A stretch of 6,077 nt of DNA, taken from assembly GCA_021774955.1 (NCBI GenBank), contig JAJFIN010000274.1, forward strand, positions 1 through 6,077, written 5' to 3'. A program made the translations under genes and the position numbers. Under the pieces are notes generated by a model. It worked only from the letters and a program-made list of their open reading frames with translations. It was not told the DNA's origin and searched no databases. Below, one piece after another: positions 1-5,768 of the stretch (position 1 is the first letter of the stretch; each line of letters opens with the position of its first letter). This DNA comes from Alphaproteobacteria bacterium. Its GTDB lineage: Bacteria; Pseudomonadota; Alphaproteobacteria; M2410.

Positions 1-501
1 CTCTATAAACCCGAGAGACATAATGGCGACCCCTATTCCAGGCACAGTGTTTGTCCCGGGCAGGGGAACCATTATTGAAATGCAGAAAATTGCCATGAAG
101 ATGCCAAGAATACGCTCCGTGGTGCCACGTGTGAGCCACACAAGGCGGGGCTTGGAAATTGCTTCAAACCATCCGACATATCTTTGGGCACGCTGGGCCA
201 AGTCAGCAAATCCTTCTTTCGAAATGCAGCGTGCGCGTATTTTTTGAGGCAACCACAAACGATGGCGGCCTAAAGTAATCTGAAGCGCTATAAATAGCAT
301 GGGCAGTGCGACGACCTGCGGGATGCCCCAGAGGAACGGGATGCACACTGGCAAAGCGAGAATGACTTGGACTACTCCAAAGCCGCGATCAGCCAATTGA
401 TCAGTCAAACTGCCAATAGTAATGCCTTCTTCGGTCATATTTTCCGCCAAAGATAAAAGCATTTCGGTGGTTTTTAAGTCCGACTCATTGGGGGATGTCA
501 T
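1..501 (-). CDS. ExoD-family membrane protein (exopolysaccharide synthesis ExoD-like), 3' end outside window
   Basis: The reverse strand reads from ATG at 501 for 167 codons without a stop and runs off the left edge. The N-terminal 40 residues are polar. A hydrophobic block at about residues 41-77 and another at about 130-166 look like membrane segments, joined by a basic linker (about 78-129). The strongest match is residues 145-163, PLPGTNTVPGIGVAIMSLG, which resembles the conserved core of ExoD proteins (Pfam ExoD). ExoD was named from Rhizobium mutants altered in exopolysaccharide and alkali tolerance, but its biochemical role is unknown, so the function here is only a family label. ExoD proteins are usually around 200 residues, so a few tens of residues are probably missing. 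A weak AAGAGA Shine-Dalgarno lies upstream of the ATG. The gene is transcribed away from the tRNA and has no partner in view. Confidence 0.85.
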   Translation of the reverse strand, partial: MTSPNESDLKTTEMLLSLAENMTEEGITIGSLTDQLADRGFGVVQVILALPVCIPFLWGIPQVVALPMLFIALQITLGRHRLWLPQKIRARCISKEGFADLAQRAQRYVGWFEAISKPRLVWLTRGTTERILGIFMAIFCISIMVPLPGTNTVPGIGVAIMSLGFIE

Positions 502-560
502 GATGATATTCTCTTGAAATGGGTATTTTGTGCTGGCAAAGCTGTGCGGTCAGTTGTCTC

Positions 561-566
561 ATTATA
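561..566 (-). promoter_or_regulatory. -10 box for the exoD-like gene
   Basis: The reverse strand reads TATAAT here, a perfect sigma70 -10 hexamer, placing transcription start near 554 and leaving a leader of about 50 bases before the ATG at 501. I see no good -35 hexamer at 16-18 bases, so it may need an activator or may be a chance AT-rich match. Confidence 0.4.
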
Positions 567-660
567 CAGCATAAAGAGAAAGTAAAGCGAGTTGTAGCGA
601 GATGTGTTGTGTCTCAGTGTATCATTGGAAGAATTTGGGTCTACTACATAAAAGTTCATC

Positions 661-688
661 TTGACGGCGCGTAGCATTTTCCTATGAT
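661..688 (+). promoter_or_regulatory. sigma70-like promoter of tRNA-Leu
   Basis: TTGACG (661-666) is followed after 16 bases by TATGAT (683-688). Both hexamers match the consensus in five of six positions. Transcription would start near 695, giving a leader of about 43 bases before the mature tRNA. The placement directly upstream of a stable RNA gene supports the call. Confidence 0.7.
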
Positions 689-737
689 GCGCGGCTTCTA
701 CCAAAACGACAGGCGGCTATTTTATACGCCTTTGCAT

Positions 738-824
738 GCGGATGTGGCGGAACTGGTAGACGCGCTGGATTCAAAATCCAGTTCTGGTGACAGAGTGAGA
801 GTTCGAGTCTCTCCATCCGCACCA
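738..824 (+). tRNA. tRNA-Leu (anticodon CAA)
   Basis: A complete class II tRNA cloverleaf of 87 bases can be folded by hand. The acceptor stem GCGGATG (738-744) pairs perfectly with CATCCGC (814-820), followed by discriminator A821 and an encoded CCA (822-824). The anticodon stem CTGGA (765-769) pairs with TCCAG (777-781), and the loop TTCAAAA places CAA at 772-774, which reads the leucine codon UUG. The T stem GAGAG/CTCTC (797-801, 809-813) encloses TTCGAGT. The long variable region (about 782-796) is the usual mark of tRNA-Leu. The D-arm carries the GG of the AACTGGTAGA segment. The tRNA stands alone rather than in a cluster, and its 3' end faces the end of the lipoprotein gene 19 bases away. 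Confidence 0.97.
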
Positions 825-843
825 AAAGTTCAACTTCAGCCAA

Positions 844-1473
844 TCAGTAATTGTATCCATATCTGTGGGATATGTCTTCGCGATAAGCTTCTAAATCAGC
901 CTCTAATTCGCCGTGGCGATATTCGAGGTCGCGGATTTTTTGATGCAGCCCGCCTTGTTCCTCCGCAAGTGCATGTAGCTCGTCTACAAGTTTACTGCGT
1001 TCTCCTGGTGTTCCCGCCGCTTCGACAAGTAGGGCTTCTTTTTCTGCGATTTCTTTATGGATTTCCTCTAACCGGGATTCTGAATGTGATATATCACTAA
1101 GCACATCACTTAGAGCGTGTTCTCGAGTATATAATCCGTGCCCATCGTTGTAGGCGGGAAGAAATTCATTTTCTAGCTCAGCGGGGCAAACACCCTTATA
1201 ACTTCGTCCTGCAGCGCCTGCATTAAATCCGTTTTGTGGAGTGCAGTATGTCACGAGACCTTGAGAGCGGCCTTCGAGGTATGTATCCAGGTTGGGAGTA
1301 ACGCCGTATTTCGCACATGCTTTTCGATGTTGCCCAAGGCGATCTGGTGTATGTCCGGCAACTCCATCCTGAAAACCAATGGTCCGCCAATCGGCGGTCA
1401 GGCATTCATCTTCATTTAACGTTGCGCAACCGCTTAAGGCCACAAGGCCAACCGTGAATATCAAACGACGCAT
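844..1473 (-). CDS. DUF2799-like lipoprotein with C-terminal coiled coil
   Basis: The 209-residue protein starts MRRLIFTVGLVALSGC: a basic N-terminus, a short hydrophobic stretch and a lipobox LSGC ending at Cys16, so signal peptidase II processing and lipidation are expected. Residue +2 is Ala, not Asp, which favours the outer membrane. The mature part (about 17-115) has four further cysteines (24, 53, 77, 96), suited to periplasmic disulfides, and Gly/Tyr-rich segments (GFQDG, YLEGRSQG, FNAGAAGRSYKG, YNDGHGLY) resembling the DUF2799 family, whose function is unknown. Residues about 118-200 are rich in Glu, Leu, Lys and Arg in heptad-like spacing and should form a coiled coil. The ATG at 1473 is preceded by AGGACAGGG, a good Shine-Dalgarno. 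It is probably transcribed alone, since 155 bases separate it from the isomerase gene upstream. Confidence 0.85.
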   Translation of the reverse strand: MRRLIFTVGLVALSGCATLNEDECLTADWRTIGFQDGVAGHTPDRLGQHRKACAKYGVTPNLDTYLEGRSQGLVTYCTPQNGFNAGAAGRSYKGVCPAELENEFLPAYNDGHGLYTREHALSDVLSDISHSESRLEEIHKEIAEKEALLVEAAGTPGERSKLVDELHALAEEQGGLHQKIRDLEYRHGELEADLEAYREDISHRYGYNY

Positions 1474-1508
1474 TTCCCTGTCCTCATCAAGTGAAAACGA
1501 CTGAGCGG

Positions 1509-1514
1509 AGTATA
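1509..1514 (-). promoter_or_regulatory. possible -10 box of the lipoprotein gene
   Basis: The reverse strand reads TATACT, five of six matches to the sigma70 -10 consensus, about 36 bases upstream of the lipoprotein ATG. The -35 region is T-rich without a recognisable hexamer, so the call is tentative. Confidence 0.3.
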
Positions 1515-1628
1515 GGCGTATTGTGTTAAAAAAGACCTCAGGAATGTGCAGCGTCTAAATACATCTGCGCGCGATCCTGGTGGATCTGATTGTCGCATTG
1601 AATCTATGGTTTGCATGATATCGAATGT

Positions 1629-2060
1629 CTATTCGAGTATTTCAATGAGACTGACATGGAAAGACAGATCCTTCCCGGCGAGCGGGTGATTGGCATCAAT
1701 CGAAATTGTGTTTTCTTGGATGCTTTGGATTGTGACCGAGATTGTTTCTCCGTGTTCGTCTTGCCGTTCCAACACCATTCCAACTTCAGGAACTATTCCT
1801 TTGGGTAATTCATTTCTTGAGAACTCAATTATCAGACCGGGTTTATGAGCGCCGAATGCTTGATCAGAAGTGATTTTTACGATTCTACTCTCTCCTACTT
1901 CCATGCCCATAACACCCTTTTCAAGGGCTGCTAGTGTCTGGCCTGACCCAAGTGAAATTAGTTCGGTCTTACCATCCTCTGTTGCATAAACTTCGCGGCC
2001 ATCATCAAGAGACACTGTGTAAGTTATTGCGATTGTGGTTTTGTCACTTACTTTTGACAT
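1629..2060 (-). CDS. SlyD/FkpB-like FKBP-type peptidyl-prolyl cis-trans isomerase
   Basis: The 143-residue protein has the SlyD-type layout. An N-terminal FKBP half carries YTVSLDDG (14-21) and LAALEKGVMGMEVG (43-56). AFGAH (68-72) leads into an insert-in-flap chaperone domain (about 73-122). The chain then returns to the FKBP fold with DANHPLAGKDLSFHV (122-136), the signature shared with SlyD (NHxLAGxxLxFxV). These enzymes catalyse prolyl cis-trans isomerisation and act as folding chaperones. There is no signal peptide, so it should be cytoplasmic. Unlike E. coli SlyD it stops right after the FKBP core (SLIEILE) and lacks the His/Cys-rich metal-binding tail, so a role in nickel delivery is unlikely and FkpB-like is an equally fair name. 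The Shine-Dalgarno (CAGGT) is modest. A promoter candidate lies about 60-90 bases upstream. Confidence 0.9.
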   Translation of the reverse strand: MSKVSDKTTIAITYTVSLDDGREVYATEDGKTELISLGSGQTLAALEKGVMGMEVGESRIVKITSDQAFGAHKPGLIIEFSRNELPKGIVPEVGMVLERQDEHGETISVTIQSIQENTISIDANHPLAGKDLSFHVSLIEILE

Positions 2061-2414
2061 GTGTCTGACCTGTTGGTTAGTGGTGCGGAGATACGGTGAA
2101 TGTCACGGTAAATATCCGTATACGTTATAATTATTCTTACAGCTCTAATTCAACCCCTCATGACACTGTTTATCAATCTTAGTTGTACTGCTGACATTAA
2201 GATATTGTTCGCCAAAACGAAAGACTGTTGTCGCAAATCAAGAGTTTAATATGGAAAATCATCAAACACAAAACCGCGGTGTTCCGCGCAATGTGCGGTG
2301 ATGTCTACTGTATCTCGCTATTTTTGATAGTTGCATGTTTGATTGTCACTGCGTTACCTTGTGAAGACAGGTACTACTTCAATTGTTCATATTCGCTCCT
2401 GCTGTGGATGAAAG
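2061..2414. other. 354-base intergenic region between divergent genes
   Basis: The left part holds the promoter of the SlyD-like gene. The right part (about 2160-2414) must carry whatever drives the MBL-fold gene, but I find no convincing -35/-10 pair there; TAATAT at 2248-2253 is only a possible -10 box. Two small reading frames exist. One is a TTG-started frame (2228-2437, 69 codons) with one hydrophobic stretch (ISLFLIVACLIVTAL). The other is a 16-codon frame starting at ATG 2251 behind AAGAG. Neither has enough support to call as a gene. I see no riboswitch, tRNA or strong hairpin here. Confidence 0.6.
2124..2153 (-). promoter_or_regulatory. sigma70-like promoter of the SlyD-like gene
   Basis: On the reverse strand TTGAAT (2153-2148) is followed after 18 bases by TATAAC (2129-2124). 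Transcription would start near 2117, with a leader of about 57 bases before the ATG at 2060. Hexamer quality and position are both reasonable. Confidence 0.5.
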
Positions 2415-3176
2415 ATGGATATTCTGAGAGTAGATGATTTTCAATCGTGGGCGGTGACTGTTGACGAAACGCGGTTCCTGATCGATCCGTGGCTGACAAA
2501 ACATTATGAATTGCCTGGAGTGCCTTGGCTGGTACATCGTTCTCACACTAAGCTGATGGTTTACGATCTCAATGATATACCTGAAGTTCACGGCGTTTTT
2601 CTGACGACACATTTCGCTGACCATCTTGATAAGAAAACCTTACAAGTACTAGATAGAAATATTCCAATCATTGGCACTAAACGCGCATGTCGTATCGCTC
2701 AGCGTCTTGGGTTTGAAGATGTGCGTGTCCTTCAAGCGGGCAATGTGCAGGCCGTTGGAAATGCTCGAATTACGGCGATCAAGCCTGGCTTTCCTTATCA
2801 CCACAATTCGATTGGTCTGTTGATTGAAGAGACAACAACTGGGCAGCGCGCACTGTTTGAATCTCATACTTGTGATGAAAAGGAATTAGCGAAGCTGGGT
2901 TCGGTGGATGCCTTGGTGACAACAGTGGAAGGGGTTCGATTGATGGGCGTTCAGCTTGCTATGGATTGTGACCGTGCTTTGAGATCCATTGAGATTTTGC
3001 GTCCGAGCTTTGTGCTCCCAACCGGAATAAACCCGGATGAGACCAAGGGGCTATTGATGAAATTTCTGAAGATCGAAAATACGCTGCAGGAATTTGAGGC
3101 CGCTCTTGAAGGATCAGACCTGGCCTGTCGGATCGCTTGCACACGATCTTGCGAGAGCGTGTCATTGGCGGTGTAA
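2415..3176 (+). CDS. MBL-fold (metallo-beta-lactamase superfamily) protein with degenerate metal motif
   Basis: The 253-residue protein has the layout of the UlaG-like/COG2220 branch of the MBL fold. It has strand-plus-loop FLIDPWLT (21-28), then VFLTTHFADHLD (61-72) where the canonical HxHxDH motif sits. AIKPGF (121-126) and LFESHTCDE (147-155) follow, then VDALVTTVEGVRL and the late VLPTGINPDETKGLL, with a C-terminal tail. Only the DH pair (Asp69, His70) of HxHxDH is kept; the first two metal histidines align with Thr65 and Phe67. His66 and His151 could still bind metal. I recall plant and cyanobacterial relatives with a similarly altered motif followed by a YEPH-type segment matching FESH here. 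The substrate is unknown. There is no signal peptide, so it is cytoplasmic. ATG 2415 has a weak GGA Shine-Dalgarno 6 bases upstream. The thioredoxin-domain gene follows after 75 bases on the same strand. Confidence 0.8.
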   Translation: MDILRVDDFQSWAVTVDETRFLIDPWLTKHYELPGVPWLVHRSHTKLMVYDLNDIPEVHGVFLTTHFADHLDKKTLQVLDRNIPIIGTKRACRIAQRLGFEDVRVLQAGNVQAVGNARITAIKPGFPYHHNSIGLLIEETTTGQRALFESHTCDEKELAKLGSVDALVTTVEGVRLMGVQLAMDCDRALRSIEILRPSFVLPTGINPDETKGLLMKFLKIENTLQEFEAALEGSDLACRIACTRSCESVSLAV

Positions 3177-3179
3177 CAG

Positions 3180-3220
3180 GATCATTGCGCTTTATGCGCG
3201 ATCATGATTTCTTTATGCGA
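3180..3220 (+). repeat. imperfect tandem repeat with internal hairpin
   Basis: Two adjacent copies of about 20 bases, 3180-3199 and 3200-3220, both begin GATCAT and both contain CTTTATGCG (3190-3198 and 3211-3219), differing in the middle. Within the first copy and the start of the second, ATTGCGC (3184-3190) can pair with GCGCGAT (3196-3202) over a TTTAT loop, with one G-T wobble. The sequence following is T-rich (ATTTCTTT) but not a clean U-run. It sits between the MBL-fold stop and the thioredoxin-gene start and could be a weak terminator, an mRNA processing or stability element, or a small duplication. Confidence 0.5.
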
Positions 3221-3251
3221 ATTTTCGGTTGCTCGAGTAGGGACACGACAG

Positions 3252-4817
3252 ATGAACAAGATTGGGATGATTTTTGGCGCGCTAGCTGTTGCGGTTCTGG
3301 TGACGGCATACAGTCTGAAACAAGTAGATACTTCCTCAACCGATCACAATACTACAGAATCTGACAGGCATATTGCCTGGTTTGATGGAACTATGGAGCA
3401 GGCATTCCAAACAGCCAAAGAAACTGATCGACCGGTGTTTTTATATTGGGGCGCAGAATGGTGCCCGCCTTGCAATCAACTAAAAGCGACAATATTCAAA
3501 TCTGGTGCGTTCATTGAAAAGACAAAACTATTTGTACCAGTCTATTTAGACGGAGATACAGACCGTGCTCAAAAATTTGGCGAAGAGTTTGGTGTGCGAG
3601 GTTATCCGACAACAATTATTCTGAACCCTGATGGAGTTGAAGTGACGCGAATTCCGGGAGGAATTAATCTCGAGCGCTACGTAGACGTGTTAGATTTATC
3701 GCTTGCTGACATTAAACCTGTTTCTGAACTTGTGGCAAAGATTATCGATGATAACTATCAGCCGTCTGCAGACGACATTCGACTTCTGGCTTATTATTCC
3801 TGGGGTCAAGACGTTGGCAAAGCGCTTAGCGATTATGACCCACTCATGGTGTTTCGTAGATTGAGCGAAATTACTGGTCACGAAATGGTGGAAGAACGTG
3901 CGCGTTTTGATGCGGAGTATCTTTTTGATCTTTCTCAAGAGGAAGAGGTTACTGGGGAGCAGGCAGTATTTGCCGTTGGACTACTCAAGAAAATACTGAA
4001 AGACGGCTCTGCATCTAAAGCAAATATGCCCTTCCTTGCCTATGATCTTGTCGATGTGCTGGAGAAAATCACGGAGGCCGGAGATGAACGAGCGTCGATT
4101 ATGGCGATGTGGGACGTGCGACTGGCGGCGTTGAGGCAATTAGGTTCTTTATCGTCTGTAGAACAGCTACGTCTAGATTATGGCGAAGTTCTGGTTGCTA
4201 AGATGGATGAGCAAACTCCCTCGGATGATCTGAAGAACCGTGTGAGAGAAAATGTCATGAAGGCTCGAATTGCTGCAAAGTCAAAGCCATACGAACGCAT
4301 CGCCGTGACAAATATCGGGTATGGACTGCTCTCAGAGTCAGGGCAAAATGCCCTAGCGGAGGAAATTCTCAAGGAAGAATTGGCAGACGAAAACAACGCG
4401 TATTATTGGATGCTGTCATTGGCGGATCTAACGGAAGAATCCGAACGTGAAGATGAAGCATTGGAATGGCTGCGACAGGCCTACGAGCAGGCTGAGGGTC
4501 AAGCAACACGCATTCAGTGGGGTTCATACTATGTTGATGGGCTTGCGCGCATGGACGGTGACAACATTGAACTTGTTGCAAATGTAACAATGCGTGTGTT
4601 GAACGAATTGGATGCTCAAGATGAACCGGTCTACGGTAGGAACAAGAGCGTGGTCAAAAGAATAGGCCGAGCTCTCAGGAAGTGGGCAGAGGTAGACAAC
4701 AGGAAAGTCGTTCTAACTTCGTTGGAAGAGCGTTTTGCGGAGCTTTGTACCTCACACTTTGAAATGACGGAAGAGCGCGCCGCGTGCGCAAGTCTATTTC
4801 ATGAGACTGATGCTTAG
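3252..4817 (+). CDS. membrane-anchored thioredoxin-domain protein with long helical C-terminal region
   Basis: The 521-residue protein starts MNKIGMIFGALAVAVLVTAYS, an N-terminal membrane anchor or signal peptide, so the rest should face the periplasm. Residues about 40-145 form a thioredoxin-like domain: EWCPPC (69-74) gives the redox CxxC, and GVRGYPT (115-121) carries the cis-proline (Pro119). The context around the CxxC (PVFLYWGAEWCPPC) resembles Thioredoxin_7/DsbD-gamma-type domains. Residues about 155-521 are acidic and mostly helical, with TPR-like stretches such as EALEWLRQAYEQA (402-414); I do not recognise a named family there. A likely role is thiol reduction or disulfide exchange on envelope proteins, with the helical part binding a partner. 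I chose ATG 3252 because AGGGA lies 8 bases upstream and the anchor starts at once; ATG 3204 would add 16 polar residues and falls inside the repeat. Confidence 0.85.
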   Translation: MNKIGMIFGALAVAVLVTAYSLKQVDTSSTDHNTTESDRHIAWFDGTMEQAFQTAKETDRPVFLYWGAEWCPPCNQLKATIFKSGAFIEKTKLFVPVYLDGDTDRAQKFGEEFGVRGYPTTIILNPDGVEVTRIPGGINLERYVDVLDLSLADIKPVSELVAKIIDDNYQPSADDIRLLAYYSWGQDVGKALSDYDPLMVFRRLSEITGHEMVEERARFDAEYLFDLSQEEEVTGEQAVFAVGLLKKILKDGSASKANMPFLAYDLVDVLEKITEAGDERASIMAMWDVRLAALRQLGSLSSVEQLRLDYGEVLVAKMDEQTPSDDLKNRVRENVMKARIAAKSKPYERIAVTNIGYGLLSESGQNALAEEILKEELADENNAYYWMLSLADLTEESEREDEALEWLRQAYEQAEGQATRIQWGSYYVDGLARMDGDNIELVANVTMRVLNELDAQDEPVYGRNKSVVKRIGRALRKWAEVDNRKVVLTSLEERFAELCTSHFEMTEERAACASLFHETDA

Positions 4818-4825
4818 TGCTAAAT

Positions 4826-5626
4826 TTATGTAAACAGATTGTGGGGATCATTAAAACACTTCAATGAATCGGACCGTGCTAACGCGATAAGTGTCAACCC
4901 CACATCTTTGGCTATGTCTAAGGCAAGACTTGTTGGAAGAGATATGCTGGCGAGAATCGAAATCTTTGCTATTGCTGCCTTTTGAACTAACTCGTAGCTA
5001 CAGCGGCTTGTTAATAGTGCAAAACCTGATGCGGTATCGATATTGTTGCGATCCAAATGACCGATGAGTTTGTCAAATGCGTTATGACGGCCGATGTCTT
5101 CTCTCAAAGCAATAATGTTACCTTCGAGTGTTGCGAACGCGGCGCCATGTACCGAGGCGGTTTGCTCATTCAACGTTTGTTTGTTTTCCAGGTGTTGGAG
5201 AGCTCGAAAAATTGCGCTAGCGCTGATATTCTTGGGTCGAGAAATCATGGGCAAAGGCCGTATAACGTTTTCTAGTTCTACTTGACCGCAAATGCCGCAA
5301 CCAGATTGGCCAACAATGTTGCGCCGTCCTGAAACAAGCTGCCTTAAATCTTCTTGTGGTATTTGTATGTGAGCGAGCAAACCTTGGTCGGTTTCTCTAA
5401 TTTCAATTTCTTCGATATTCTTGCTGCTCGCGACGATGGACTCGCTTAAGGTAAAACCCGTTAAAAAATCCTCCAGATCACAAGGTGTAATCATCATGAC
5501 GGCATGAGCGATACCGTTGTAAGAGATGGAAATCGGAATTTCAGTTGCTATAGTCCTATGTTCTGCCTCGATGATTTCGTTCGGCAGGATAGTTTTGCAG
5601 TGATATGTTGAAATGGGATTGACCAC
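4826..5626 (-). CDS. fdhD: FdhD, formate dehydrogenase accessory sulfurtransferase
   Basis: FdhD takes sulfur from a cysteine desulfurase (IscS in E. coli) and passes it to the bis-MGD molybdenum cofactor, which formate dehydrogenase needs for activity. It acts in the cytoplasm. The 266-residue length is normal. Family marks seen are LEDFLTGFTLSE (51-62), the GCGICG loop with Cys110 and Cys113 (equivalent to the E. coli CxxC), SVHGAAFA, and ALREDIGRHNAFDKLIG. SRCSYELVQKAAIAKI, SLPTSLALDIA and LTLIALAR follow. All key residues are present. Translation starts at GTG 5626; a TGA stop lies two codons upstream in frame, so no longer start exists, and GGAG sits 9 bases before it. The gene converges with the thioredoxin gene (8 bases between stops) and diverges from the cobU-type gene. 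No formate dehydrogenase subunit or mob gene is in view. Confidence 0.97.
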   Translation of the reverse strand: MVNPISTYHCKTILPNEIIEAEHRTIATEIPISISYNGIAHAVMMITPCDLEDFLTGFTLSESIVASSKNIEEIEIRETDQGLLAHIQIPQEDLRQLVSGRRNIVGQSGCGICGQVELENVIRPLPMISRPKNISASAIFRALQHLENKQTLNEQTASVHGAAFATLEGNIIALREDIGRHNAFDKLIGHLDRNNIDTASGFALLTSRCSYELVQKAAIAKISILASISLPTSLALDIAKDVGLTLIALARSDSLKCFNDPHNLFT

Positions 5627-5667
5627 GTTTCAATGCTCCAAGACCAGATATTAGATTGCAACAATTC

Positions 5668-5696
5668 ATTGTCGCGATCATGTTCTTAGAGGTCAA
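5668..5696 (-). promoter_or_regulatory. possible sigma70-like promoter of fdhD
   Basis: On the reverse strand TTGACC (5696-5691) is followed after 17 bases by GACAAT (5673-5668). The -35 matches five of six consensus positions and the -10 four of six. Transcription would start near 5661, leaving about 35 bases before the GTG start. Spacing is ideal but the -10 is weak. Confidence 0.4.
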
Positions 5697-5768
5697 CATA
5701 AACAATGCCTAGGGCCTGTGATCGCTGGATTCTCGGCGTATCAAGTGGTTCAATACAATGTGAGAATT

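Noticed and set aside
586..616. Short direct repeats (AGCGAG twice, TGTCTCA also at 556-562) near the exoD-like promoter
   Set aside because: The copies are 6-7 bases with irregular spacing, which is expected by chance in a stretch of this length.
498..704. 68-codon minus-strand reading frame upstream of the exoD-like gene
   Set aside because: It covers the TATAAT box and leader of the exoD-like gene and the tRNA promoter, and has no recognisable protein features.
738..843. tRNA-Leu 3' end as an attachment site for an integrated element
   Set aside because: No integrase, no second copy of the tRNA 3' end and no foreign-looking genes occur downstream in the window.
684..1100. 138-codon plus-strand reading frame
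   Set aside because: It runs straight through the tRNA-Leu gene and then antisense to the lipoprotein gene, whose lipobox and Shine-Dalgarno are clear.
1573..1586. Small inverted repeat GATCC-TGGT-GGATC as a terminator of the SlyD-like gene
   Set aside because: The stem is only 5 bp and no T-run follows on the minus strand; a T-run exists farther on (about 1529-1534), but the only pairing next to it is 4 bp with a 16-base loop.
2228..2437. 69-codon frame starting at TTG with a hydrophobic stretch
   Set aside because: Poor Shine-Dalgarno, a rare start codon and overlap with the MBL-fold start; kept only as part of the intergenic finding.
3204..3251. Upstream ATG 3204 as the start of the thioredoxin-domain protein
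   Set aside because: It adds 16 polar residues before the membrane anchor, lies in the tandem repeat, and lacks the good AGGGA site that serves ATG 3252.
5627..5768. Cobalamin riboswitch upstream of the cobU-type gene
   Set aside because: No B12-box GCCACTG or matching conserved segments are visible, and the gap is short for a full riboswitch plus promoter.
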